DNA of 64,000 bases from Cytobacillus firmus (lineage in GTDB: Bacteria; Bacillota; Bacilli; Bacillales; Cytobacillaceae), in the NCBI RefSeq assembly GCF_023657595.1, contig NZ_CP098323.1, positions 2,752,001 to 2,816,000 on the forward strand, in the 5' to 3' direction. Below, piece after piece: positions 26,147 to 33,818 of this stretch. The stretch's first letter is position 1, and every line of letters starts with the position of its first letter. The notes beneath the pieces are model-generated. The model ran no database searches, was not told where the DNA came from, and saw only the letters and a program-made list of their open reading frames with translations. The position numbers were made by a program, and so were the translations under genes.

Positions 26147-26532
26147 GGTTCTCTCCCCTTTGTTATCTGGTAGACGCGAAGATATTATAATAACATTGGT
26201 AATTTTCTGCCTTTTTAGTCTAAAGAATACACATGGTGATGTAAATACGACGATTTATTTATTTTCCATATTATTAATGTCTAAGCAAGTCAAACGATCC
26301 CTTTTCGACAATCAGGTCCTATTCACAAGGAAAGAGCAAATTTCTTGCTCCTGATAGGCCCCAGATTGTGGAATAACTCATTACAATAATGCTGACCTAA
26401 AATTAAAAAAGAGCACTTCCTGTTCAAGGAAAGTGTCTGTTTCTTTCATCAAATTAGAAAAGAGGAAAAGAAGAGCACCCGTCAAATTTGTAAGGGGGCA
26501 TTAGTCCTTATTCCATTTAAAAGTACACGTCA
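26147..26532. other. Intergenic stretch between monooxygenase cluster and regulator
   Basis: It holds a minus-strand terminator (26404-26436) for the upstream regulator and a second short hairpin GAGCAA/TTGCTC near 26333-26350. No gene is seen. I looked here for a secreted signal-peptide gene that would partner the RRNPP-type regulator and found none. Confidence 0.5.
26404..26436 (-). terminator. Terminator of the HTH-TPR regulator gene
   Basis: On the minus strand ACACTTTCC pairs with GGAAGTG(C) around a TTGAACA loop, then CTCTTTTTTAATTTT. It sits about 95 nt after the regulator stop. Confidence 0.7.
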
Positions 26533-27777
26533 CTAATCCATTTCATAATAGCTCATCTCAGCAAGCATTTTCTTTTTAGCGAGAGCCCATGCCTTTTCGT
26601 TTTGCTCTGATTTGATATAATACCGAAAAAGCTTAACTTCAAAGTGCTGGATTAGATCCTCGTTTCCGGACTGAATGAAATATGGAAGCACCTTATTTTC
26701 AACATAGTCATAATAGGAATCTTCCTCCCCGTTCAGTAATAAAACATGCAGATGAAAAAATAAATAACTTTGGTCGTTTCGTTTTTGGGCGAGTTGCAGA
26801 CCTTTTTTTGCATCGGATAATAGGTCTTCTTTCGATATCAAGTTTCCCTTATAACAAATGTCTATGTATAAATCTAACATGGTAAGATATAAGAAATCTT
26901 CTTCTTTCAGTAAGGTCAACCCTTTATCAAAATACTCTTTCGCCTCTCGAAAATGTTTTCTTCTAAACAGCTCTTGTCCAAGATTAAAATAGAGTTTAGT
27001 TAACCTATCTGCAGATTGAATCTTTTTTGCAGATTGGATTAATTTATCATAATAGCTGCGAGTCTCTTTTAGGCTAAATTGCGATTTGGCGTTTAATTGA
27101 AGGATAATAAGCGACTCTGTATCGAGTATGCGTGTGAAATTTAATGTTTCTTGAAAATAGCGCAAAGCTTTTTGAGCATAATAGTAAGCTAAAGTGTTGT
27201 CATGAACTGCATGATAGGAAATAGCCAGGTGGTAGTAATATTCTTCGCTCGAATAACTGGAATCAATTTTCTTTAGGATTTCAATTGAATCCTTGTAGTT
27301 TCCGATACTAAAATAACAGATTCCCTGAACATGTTTATATAGATTGCTCTCATAAGGTGAAAGGCTGATGTCCAGTTTCTTGATCTTTTGCATCACTTTA
27401 TGACATTTTTCATTTTCATAAAGAATGAGATAATGACGGGCTAGAAGCAGTGAGTAGTGTGTTTGAAAGTCGGGAAAATCCTTTAATAGATTAGCGTCAA
27501 GTTCTGCTTTTTTTACTTTCATGTTTTCGGTATCTAACATAACAATAGCATTTTTCCATTCTTCTAATGTTTCTTTAAACCTATTGAAATTCCTTACTTC
27601 GTCTTGAAAATTTATGTTCAATTTTTTAGAAAGAAGTGTAATAATTTCCCCAGAATATTCTGTTATGCCTCGCTCAATTTTACTTAAATGAGTGACAGAA
27701 CAAACCCCTCTTGAAAGCTGATCCTGTGTGTATCCTTGTTTTTCTCTGTAGTATTTTAGAATTTTCCCTTCGATCAT
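26533..27777 (-). CDS. XRE-family regulator with TPR repeats, NprR/PlcR-like (RRNPP)
   Basis: 414 residues. Residues 1-60 form an XRE helix-turn-helix (KILKYYREKQGYTQDQLSRG, VTHLSKIERG). The rest is a superhelix of tetratricopeptide-like repeats, for example YYAQKALRYFQ, LYFNLGQELFRRKHFREAKE and GLTLLKEEDF. This is the plan of Gram-positive peptide-responsive regulators such as NprR. Those usually have a small exported pro-peptide gene just downstream, and none is visible here, so the cognate signal may be distant or the regulator may sense a protein. The start is ATG with GGAGGGAGAAAAA upstream. Confidence 0.85.
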   Translation of the reverse strand: MIEGKILKYYREKQGYTQDQLSRGVCSVTHLSKIERGITEYSGEIITLLSKKLNINFQDEVRNFNRFKETLEEWKNAIVMLDTENMKVKKAELDANLLKDFPDFQTHYSLLLARHYLILYENEKCHKVMQKIKKLDISLSPYESNLYKHVQGICYFSIGNYKDSIEILKKIDSSYSSEEYYYHLAISYHAVHDNTLAYYYAQKALRYFQETLNFTRILDTESLIILQLNAKSQFSLKETRSYYDKLIQSAKKIQSADRLTKLYFNLGQELFRRKHFREAKEYFDKGLTLLKEEDFLYLTMLDLYIDICYKGNLISKEDLLSDAKKGLQLAQKRNDQSYLFFHLHVLLLNGEEDSYYDYVENKVLPYFIQSGNEDLIQHFEVKLFRYYIKSEQNEKAWALAKKKMLAEMSYYEMD

Positions 27778-27842
27778 TTTTTCTCCCTCCTACTGATAGT
27801 ATAAATAACGAACATAAAGGATGGAATAGTTTATAAAATGAT

Positions 27843-27899
27843 AGTGTAAAAGCTTATTGGCACAGGCTATTATTGCTTGTGTAAATAAGCTCTTACACT
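27843..27899. repeat. Long imperfect hairpin upstream of the HTH-TPR gene
   Basis: Arms of 25 nt (27843-27867 and 27875-27899), each flanked by AGTGTAA/TTACACT, pair with only about four mismatches around a 7-nt loop. There is no T-run, so it is not a simple terminator. It lies 66 nt upstream of the regulator start and could be an operator, an mRNA leader element or a miniature repeat. Confidence 0.6.
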
Positions 27900-28023
27900 G
27901 GATATTTTCACTTTAAAAAAACAAAACGACTTTCCAGGATCTAGCTTAAAAGTTGTTATTGAAATAGATTGATAAACTATTAGCTGGTAATTCCAAGAAA
28001 AAAAGAGCTGCCAATAATACAAT

Positions 28024-28060
28024 AAAAAAGCTAATCGAATAACGCGGATTAGCTTTTTTT
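28024..28060. terminator. Bidirectional terminator downstream of the dioxygenase operon
   Basis: AAAAAAGCTAATC pairs with GATTAGCTTTTTTT around a 10-nt loop, with T-runs in both directions. It lies 39 nt beyond the stop of the minus-strand dioxygenase operon. Confidence 0.85.
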
Positions 28061-28098
28061 ACTGATTGGCATTTCCTTTTTGAAATATTTTCATCCTT

Positions 28099-29028
28099 TT
28101 ATACAGGGACCTCTAAAGCAGGTAAAGCCTCTTCCAATTCCTCCCTCTTCGATTCCAGCCAGGAAGGCAGCATAAGCCTGCTGCCAAGTTCATTTAGTGG
28201 TTCGTCAACCGTAAATCCTGGAGGGTCTGTCGCGATCTCGAACAAAATGCCGCCTTCTTCATGAAAGTAAAGTGCTTTGAAGTAATTGCGGTCGAGAATT
28301 TCGGTTGGATAATAGCCCTTCTCCTGAAGAAGGTTTCTCCACCTCATATGATCCTCTTCATCCTTCGCTCTCCAGGCAATATGATGAACTGTACCTGCCC
28401 CCATCAGCCCTCGAACAGAAGGGGTAAGTTTTATATCGATCGTATTTCCAAGTTCGGCTTCTGATTTAAATCTTAAGAACCCTTCTTCCTGGCCGATGCC
28501 TTCAAGCCCTAATACATCCTCAAGTACTTCAGCCGTTTTATTTGGCTTTGCAGAAATCAGGGTTGCTCCTCCAAATCCTTTAATGGCAGCCTCTGGATGA
28601 ACGTCTTTCAAAGCCCATGTGTTCAAAGGCCCCTCAGACCTCTCTACAAGTTCGATTTCAAGGCCGTCCGGATCTTGGAATTGCAGGTAGGTTTCACCGT
28701 AGCGAACGGTTTGTATGAACTTAACGCCAAATTTACTCAGCCGTTTTTTCCAAAATTCAATTGAATGTTCAGGGATCACATAACTGGTCACCCCGACCTG
28801 GCCGGTTCCAATCCGCCCTTTGAGCTGCTTCTCCCATGGGAAGAAAGTTATAACCGTTCCAGGATCGCCATTTTTATTTCCAAAATAAAGATGATAAACT
28901 TCCGGCCGGTCAAAATTAATCGTCTTCTTTACAAGCCTTAGTCCCAGTACCCCTGCATAAAAGTCGATATTTCGCTGGGCATCGTTAACCATAGCCGTAA
29001 TATGATGGATACCTGCAGTGATTTGCAA
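28099..29028 (-). CDS. Ring-cleaving dioxygenase, MhqO/MhqA-like (glyoxalase fold)
   Basis: 309 residues made of two vicinal-oxygen-chelate modules. Module 1 starts GIHHITAMVNDAQRNIDFYAG with its first metal His, and has DPDGLEIELVER with a Glu ligand. Module 2 has GTVHHIAWRAKDEEDH and GGILFEIATDPPGF. This is the hydroquinone/catechol-specific dioxygenase group that B. subtilis induces under quinone stress. It is the last gene of the minus-strand unit led by a DoxX gene and has a close paralogue two genes upstream. Confidence 0.9.
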   Translation of the reverse strand: MQITAGIHHITAMVNDAQRNIDFYAGVLGLRLVKKTINFDRPEVYHLYFGNKNGDPGTVITFFPWEKQLKGRIGTGQVGVTSYVIPEHSIEFWKKRLSKFGVKFIQTVRYGETYLQFQDPDGLEIELVERSEGPLNTWALKDVHPEAAIKGFGGATLISAKPNKTAEVLEDVLGLEGIGQEEGFLRFKSEAELGNTIDIKLTPSVRGLMGAGTVHHIAWRAKDEEDHMRWRNLLQEKGYYPTEILDRNYFKALYFHEEGGILFEIATDPPGFTVDEPLNELGSRLMLPSWLESKREELEEALPALEVPV

Positions 29029-29065
29029 AATCTATTCCCTCCACTTCTTTAAAAGTGACCTAATT

Positions 29066-29674
29066 CTACTGTGGTCTTTCGATAGAAAACAGTTCGCCAA
29101 TCTTTGCATAATGGATGCCAGCTAAACGGCTCACTGCAGCGAGCCCCTTTGGATCAATTCTTCCCTTATCATAGATGTTTTCATCAATATGAAATTGAAC
29201 AACTTTTCCAATGATAAGATCACAGCCAGGAGTATCCGTCCCCCCAAATGAAAGAGATTGTTCCAAGGTACACTCCATACGGATTTTCGCTTCCATCACT
29301 CCAGGCACGGAAATTTTTGTACTTTCAGCTGAAGTTAATTGTGCTAATTCTATTTCACTTTGATCAGGAGGCAGAGTTGCTGCTGTCTTATTTATTTTTT
29401 CTACATTGTCCTCGTCGACAATATGAACAACAAATTCCTTTGTGCTGATAATATTTCTGGCCGTATCCTTCTGTGTTCCTTCATTTCTTTGAATCGCCAA
29501 GGAAATCATTGGGGGATTTGATGTTACGATATTGAAATAACTGAATGGCGCCCCATTCAATACACCTTCATTTGAGATCGTGGTTACAAAAGCAATGGGC
29601 CTTGGTATGATGCTTCCTATTAAAAGTTTGTAATTTTCTCTTTCATTATTGTCAGCTGGGTCAATGGAAAGCAT
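29066..29674 (-). CDS. Flavin reductase-family protein (FMN-binding split barrel)
   Basis: About 203 residues. LIGSIIPRPIAFVTTISNEG and NGAPFSYFNIVTSNPPMI are the FMN-binding blocks of the DIM6/NTAB flavoprotein family, followed by TARNIISTKEFVVHIV. Members reduce flavins or act as FMN oxidoreductases. I chose the ATG at 29674 because AGAGGTG stands 9 nt before it. GTG 29686 and ATG 29683 overlap that site. It lies between two ring-cleaving dioxygenase genes, so a role in quinone or aromatic detoxification is likely (inference). Confidence 0.85.
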   Translation of the reverse strand: MLSIDPADNNERENYKLLIGSIIPRPIAFVTTISNEGVLNGAPFSYFNIVTSNPPMISLAIQRNEGTQKDTARNIISTKEFVVHIVDEDNVEKINKTAATLPPDQSEIELAQLTSAESTKISVPGVMEAKIRMECTLEQSLSFGGTDTPGCDLIIGKVVQFHIDENIYDKGRIDPKGLAAVSRLAGIHYAKIGELFSIERPQ

Positions 29675-29697
29675 AGCGTGCATCACCTCTATAAAAT

Positions 29698-30636
29698 TTA
29701 ATCCAATTCCCTGACTGTAAACGGAAGCAGAACACTTTCTATCTTATCCCTTTGTGGCTCATATTGTTCAGGCAGCATTAATTTCCCGCCCATTTTTTCC
29801 TGGGATTCATCATGGGCAAACCCTGGAGGATCAGTAGCAATTTCAAATAAAATTTCCCCATGTTCCCTAAAATAGATCGCATTAAAGTAGTTTCGGTCTT
29901 GAACTGGTGTAACCACATATCCATTATCGGCAACATACTTTTGCCAATCCAATTGATCCTGATCATCAATAGCCCTCCAGGCAATATGATGGACGGTTCC
30001 CACACCCATTCGCCCCCGTCCAATTGGAGTTAATTTAAGATCGATGATGTTTCCAATATCAGCAGAAGATCGGTAACGGATAAAATCTCCTTCCTGACCT
30101 AAAACTTCGAGTCCCATAATGTTTTCCAGCAGGTCAGCCGTTTTCGCTGGCTGAGTTGATAGGAGAGTTGCTCCACCGAAGCCTTTTATAGCTGTTTCAG
30201 GGGTAACATCCCCGTAAGTCCAGGAATTTACTTCCCCATCTTCTCTTTCAACAATCTCCAAATGAATTCCATGAGGATCATCAAATTCCAAATATTGCTC
30301 TCCGAACCGTTCCATTTTTGTATAAGGCACTTTAAATTTTTCAAGCCTTTCCTCCCAAAACTTCATGGCACCTGCCGGAACGACATATGAAGTAACTCCT
30401 ACCTGGCCATCGCCAATAACCCCTTGACGGGCACCTGCCCATGGAAAGAAAGTAATGATTGTTCCTGGCTTGCCGCCCTCATTTCCAAAGTAAAGGTGAT
30501 AAGTGCCGGGATCATCAAAATTGACCGTTTGCTTGACTAAACGCAATCCTAAAACTCCTGCATAGAAATCTGCATTCTCTTGAGGATGGCCTACGATTGC
30601 AGTAATATGATGAATCCCCATTGTTTTTTTACCCAT
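29698..30636 (-). CDS. Ring-cleaving dioxygenase, MhqO-like paralogue
   Basis: 312 residues, paralogous along its whole length with the dioxygenase two genes downstream: GIHHITAIVGHPQENADFYAG, DDPHGIHLEIVERED, GTVHHIAWRAIDDQDQ, GEILFEIATDPPGF. Two glyoxalase-fold modules bind one Fe(II) for extradiol cleavage of (hydro)quinones. GGAGTG lies upstream of the ATG. The two copies flanking a flavin reductase suggest duplication inside the operon, perhaps with different ring preferences. Confidence 0.9.
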   Translation of the reverse strand: MGKKTMGIHHITAIVGHPQENADFYAGVLGLRLVKQTVNFDDPGTYHLYFGNEGGKPGTIITFFPWAGARQGVIGDGQVGVTSYVVPAGAMKFWEERLEKFKVPYTKMERFGEQYLEFDDPHGIHLEIVEREDGEVNSWTYGDVTPETAIKGFGGATLLSTQPAKTADLLENIMGLEVLGQEGDFIRYRSSADIGNIIDLKLTPIGRGRMGVGTVHHIAWRAIDDQDQLDWQKYVADNGYVVTPVQDRNYFNAIYFREHGEILFEIATDPPGFAHDESQEKMGGKLMLPEQYEPQRDKIESVLLPFTVRELD

Positions 30637-30785
30637 ATTTCCCGCACTCCTTTAAAACTTGGATTTTAATTATATTCTGTAACTAGGACATGCCCTGCTA
30701 TCAATTCAGTTAATAAATTTATCTACAAACTGGAAAGGAACAAAATTTTTCAGCTTTATTTGAGGTATTACTAATTCGGGATAGT

Positions 30786-31184
30786 TTAGAATAAAAAGAA
30801 ATCCAATGCATATCGGCCAGGACCAATTAAGGCGATACCAATGGCAACAGAGAGTAACGTTAAGTTATATTCATATCCATTAGATGTTGCCCATAAACCA
30901 TTTGGACCATGCACCTTAACGATAGCCATGATCATAGTTCCTGCAATCATTAGTGCTGCGAGAGGAGTTAAAAATCCTAATGCAAACAAGATTCCCCCTA
31001 TAAGTTCTGCTAATCCTGCAAAAAGAGCCATCATTACTCCCGGCTTCATCCCAATGGAATCAAACCAGCCTCCGGTTCCTTTTAATCCATGACCCCCAAA
31101 CCACCCAAACAATTTTTGAGCTCCGTGACCAATGAATAAAACGCCAATTACCAGCCTAATAATTAATAATCCTAAGTCCATCAT
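30786..31184 (-). CDS. DoxX-family membrane protein, MhqP-like
   Basis: 132 residues with four hydrophobic helices. LIIRLVIGVLFIGHGAQKLFGWFGG is the DoxX opening, and GLAELIGGILFALGFLTPLAAL is the second helix pair. B. subtilis MhqP, encoded with MhqO and MhqN, has this build. TTAGGAGGAAATAAAA gives a strong start. It is the first gene of the unit, directly behind a perfect MhqR-type palindrome, and dioxygenase genes follow on the same strand. It probably acts in thiol/quinone stress at the membrane (inference). Confidence 0.88.
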   Translation of the reverse strand: MMDLGLLIIRLVIGVLFIGHGAQKLFGWFGGHGLKGTGGWFDSIGMKPGVMMALFAGLAELIGGILFALGFLTPLAALMIAGTMIMAIVKVHGPNGLWATSNGYEYNLTLLSVAIGIALIGPGRYALDFFLF

Positions 31185-31207
31185 TTTTATTTCCTCCTAA
31201 TTTTAAT

Positions 31208-31225
31208 TATCTCGAATTCGAGATA
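31208..31225. promoter_or_regulatory. MhqR-type operator upstream of the DoxX-dioxygenase operon
   Basis: TATCTCGAATTCGAGATA is a perfect 18-bp palindrome, 24-41 nt upstream of the DoxX start. It matches the inverted repeat I recall for the B. subtilis quinone-sensing repressor MhqR. No mhqR gene is in the window, so the regulator would be encoded elsewhere. Confidence 0.8.
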
Positions 31226-31372
31226 TTATTTTAAAATTTTTTTGCTTTTTCTTATCATTTCGAGAAATTGAACTAATGCCTCAGTTCCTATGCATTTAAT
31301 AATCTTACCTAAAATTAATGTTTTTTGTGGTTCCCTTTGTAACTGCTGCGTTCTTTCTGGATAATATATGAT

Positions 31373-31609
31373 TTACCATATTGGCTTAACTTTATGTCTT
31401 GCCTGGGCTCTCTTTAATTTTTCAGGAGTTACATCATCTCCTATAGGATCAACGATGGTTGTGTTTAATAGCAGCTCTTCCATTGAGCCGCGAAATTCTT
31501 GGATATATTGACAGCGCAAAATGATTATTTCAGCATTTTCAATTTGTGTTAAGCCTTTCTTCTTTCTTTTTGCTGCGAGTTCATTTATTCTTTTTAGAAT
31601 CTCATGCAT
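31373..31609 (-). CDS. DUF896 (YnzC-family) small cytoplasmic protein
   Basis: 78 residues. KRINELAAKRKKKGLTQIE and then RCQYIQEFRGSMEELL and DPIGDDVTPEKLKRAQ match the UPF0291/DUF896 family, a short two-helix protein of unknown function (YnzC in B. subtilis). AAAGGAG stands 8 nt before the ATG at 31609, which rules out the longer frame. An MhqR-like palindrome lies about 50 nt upstream, hinting at quinone control, which I do not know for this family. Confidence 0.87.
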   Translation of the reverse strand: MHEILKRINELAAKRKKKGLTQIENAEIIILRCQYIQEFRGSMEELLLNTTIVDPIGDDVTPEKLKRAQARHKVKPIW

Positions 31610-31657
31610 AAGACTTACTCCTTTCAAGTAAAAATCCAAAGATACCTCGAAATAAAA

Positions 31658-31675
31658 TATCTTGAATTAAAGATA
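31658..31675. promoter_or_regulatory. Degenerate MhqR-like operator upstream of the DUF896 gene
   Basis: TATCTTGAATTAAAGATA agrees with the perfect box at 31208-31225 at 15 of 18 positions and keeps the outer TATCT/AGATA arms. Its placement upstream of the DUF896 start suggests a second, weaker site for the same regulator. Confidence 0.5.
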
Positions 31676-31787
31676 ATTTATTTTATTAAATATGTCAACA
31701 CTATTCTCTTGATTATTCAAATGGAAATATATCATTTTTGCGTGTATTTTAATTTGATCTAATGCACTCTTCAATAAGTGCTGATTT

Positions 31788-32495
31788 TTATCCTTCCTCT
31801 TTTAATGCACATTTTAGGCGTACACTATGAACTTCCATGGTTCCCCGCCTTCCTGATTTGCGCACTATTCCTTCTGCATTAAATTCATTTAAAAGTGCTG
31901 TCACTGTTTCACGGATACTGCCCATCATCGATGCTAACTCTTGATGAGTTATGTAAATATCAAGTACAGCCCATTCTTCCGCACTGCTGCTTGACAATTT
32001 ATCCCCAAACTTCTCTGTAAGTTTATTTAGCAGGAATAAAAGCCGTTTCCTTGTACTGCTATATGCCATATACTCCAGTAACTCTTCGACTTCCTTTAGG
32101 CGGCTGGAGATTATTTCAAGAAGCTTTAAAGAAATACTTGGATTTTCACGTATTATTTTTTCAAACTGCACTCTATCTATTCTGCAAATAACAGAATCCT
32201 CCCATGCCTCAGCATATAAATTTTCAGAACCGGTTGTAAAAGTACCAATTTCTCCAAATACATGCCCCGTTTCTAAAATATCAACTGTAAGCTCTTTCCC
32301 GCTCTCAGTTATTCTATACAAACGAACCTTACCCGATTTGATTAAATACAATAACTTTTGATCCATATGTGGAGAACTAATAACGGTACCTTTCTCCACA
32401 ACTTTCATAGGTGTGACCGGTTCATATTTCTTTAATTCCTCCAATTCCAGATCCTTAAAAATCTGTATTCTCGATAAATACTTCATTTTATCCAT
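31788..32495 (-). CDS. Crp/Fnr-family transcriptional regulator
   Basis: About 235 residues. The cyclic-nucleotide-binding-type barrel spans 10-125 (KGTVISSPHMDQKLLYLIKSG, ETGHVFGEIGTF), a long dimer helix 130-160, and a winged helix 165-230 (ITHQELASMMGSIRETVTALL). There is no Fnr-type N-terminal cysteine cluster, and the barrel lacks a clear cAMP-phosphate pocket, so the signal is unknown. The ATG at 32495 has GGGGGAGAGG upstream, so the longer TTG version is unlikely. It is divergent from a DoxX-like gene with a perfect palindrome between them. Confidence 0.9.
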   Translation of the reverse strand: MDKMKYLSRIQIFKDLELEELKKYEPVTPMKVVEKGTVISSPHMDQKLLYLIKSGKVRLYRITESGKELTVDILETGHVFGEIGTFTTGSENLYAEAWEDSVICRIDRVQFEKIIRENPSISLKLLEIISSRLKEVEELLEYMAYSSTRKRLLFLLNKLTEKFGDKLSSSSAEEWAVLDIYITHQELASMMGSIRETVTALLNEFNAEGIVRKSGRRGTMEVHSVRLKCALKEEG

Positions 32496-32519
32496 ATGCC
32501 TCTCCCCCAATTCTGCCGA

Positions 32520-32537
32520 ATGTAGTCCAGACTACAT
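32520..32537. promoter_or_regulatory. 18-bp palindrome, candidate Crp/Fnr-family operator
   Basis: ATGTAGTCCAGACTACAT is a perfect inverted repeat with a 2-nt centre. It lies in the 112-nt divergent region, 25 nt from the regulator start and 71 nt from the DoxX-like start. It suits autoregulation and control of the neighbour, but differs from the E. coli TGTGA-N6-TCACA site. Confidence 0.5.
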
Positions 32538-32607
32538 ACTCACTAACCTAACAAGCCTAGAATGTATACATAGCAGCTACGTCTATTATACAAAAGGAGG
32601 AAACTTT

Positions 32608-32961
32608 GTGGATGTTGTAACTATGATCATTCAAATTATTTTAATTTTTATTTTCACCATATCCATTTCGATGAAATTAGCACGTACCAAGTCAATGGTT
32701 AAGCACTGGGGAGAATATCGCTACCCCCTATGGTTCATGCAATTAATTGCTTTCCTGGAAATATTGAGCGTAGGCGGATTGATCATCGGATTTGGGTTTC
32801 CTAAATTTATCTTGCTTTCAGGATCCCTCATTACTATTCTTATGCTAGGTGCCCTGCACGCTCACTTCTTAAGAGCCAGACATAGACCGATTATGGGATT
32901 AAATGCCTTAACAATGCTGATTTTAGCTATTGTAATCACCTTTTTTCAAATTAATAAGTAG
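32608..32961 (+). CDS. DoxX-like small membrane protein
   Basis: 117 residues and four hydrophobic segments (IIQIILIFIFTISISMKLA, LWFMQLIAFLEILSVGGLII, FILLSGSLITILMLGALHAH, ALTMLILAIVITFF). The SMKLARTKSMVKHW and FLEILSVGGLI features resemble DoxX-like family members. The GTG at 32608 follows AAAGGAGGAAACTTT and is the convincing start, since the upstream in-frame extension would run through the divergent promoter region. Function unknown. It is probably controlled with the divergent Crp/Fnr regulator. Confidence 0.8.
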   Translation: MDVVTMIIQIILIFIFTISISMKLARTKSMVKHWGEYRYPLWFMQLIAFLEILSVGGLIIGFGFPKFILLSGSLITILMLGALHAHFLRARHRPIMGLNALTMLILAIVITFFQINK

Positions 32962-33815
32962 TCAAAAATAACTAAGTTTACAATGTCCGGTATCCAGTTT
33001 GAAGCCTTGAGTACTTTGTACATACCGTTACCATTTCGGGAAGCATGCTATCCCAAAGAGAACATCTAAATTAATGATCCATTCTTAAAGTATTCCAAAC
33101 AGCCCTGCCCCCATCTAAATTCAAGACGGGGGTCATAATTCTTTCATAGGAAGTTATGGGAATGATCTTAATGTTCCTGTATAATCCTCCAAGCTGAAGC
33201 ATAGAACTTCGGCCAGAAAGCTAACTGTGTCTTGGACTACTTTTTAGTGGCGGTTATTTTTTGGCGGTTCAACTCAAGCTTAAGCTGCAATATCTGAACA
33301 CTGTAATTATCATTTGAAAGGTGCTGTGAAACCAGGTCATATATGATGTTTTTACGCTGAATTACAGCAAGATGGGTCTTTGTATATTGATTCCACTAAT
33401 GATCTTATTCACTAATTATCGACATTCAGAGGAGAGTATACAGATTCCTTTGTGAACTAACCAGCCTATCATTATAATCAAAATGCAGATGGGCGTTGGC
33501 ACAGTTCCTAGATTTTATATCATTTGTGTAATGCCAGGCATATATTTCCCCTATAATTCCACTTACCGCCATACTTTTTTATTGGCTTCCATTCATAAGT
33601 TTTCCAACACCGGTAATATTAAGAGTAATGCAGAAAATAATGGTGATTTACTTATGACTAAACAGGATTAAGGATGAAGTCCAGCATGAGGTATGGGAAA
33701 AATCCTTTTTTATTCCAATAAATTTTTAATATAGTCAAAAAACAAATGTACGCTTTGGTCTTACTTTAATAAACATTCTATCCCCTTTGGCAAAAAAAGA
33801 ACACAAGATAAAAAG
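32962..33815. other. 854-nt gap with coding-like debris
   Basis: No intact gene. On the minus strand, a start-less frame ending at 33237 (to about 33395) reads naturally, including RKNIIYDLVSQHL and SVQILQLKLELNRQK, and looks like the C-terminal end of a lost small gene. CCCCC...GGGGG forms a hairpin at 33111-33135 without a T-run. AGGATT (33664) with AATCCTTTTTT (33701) may act as a weak plus-strand terminator before the germination gene. Confidence 0.3.
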
Positions 33816-33818
33816 TTG

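Noticed and set aside
33483-33671. 62-codon plus-strand frame before the germination gene
   Set aside because: No ribosome site, irregular composition, and it ends in a possible terminator. Treated as debris.
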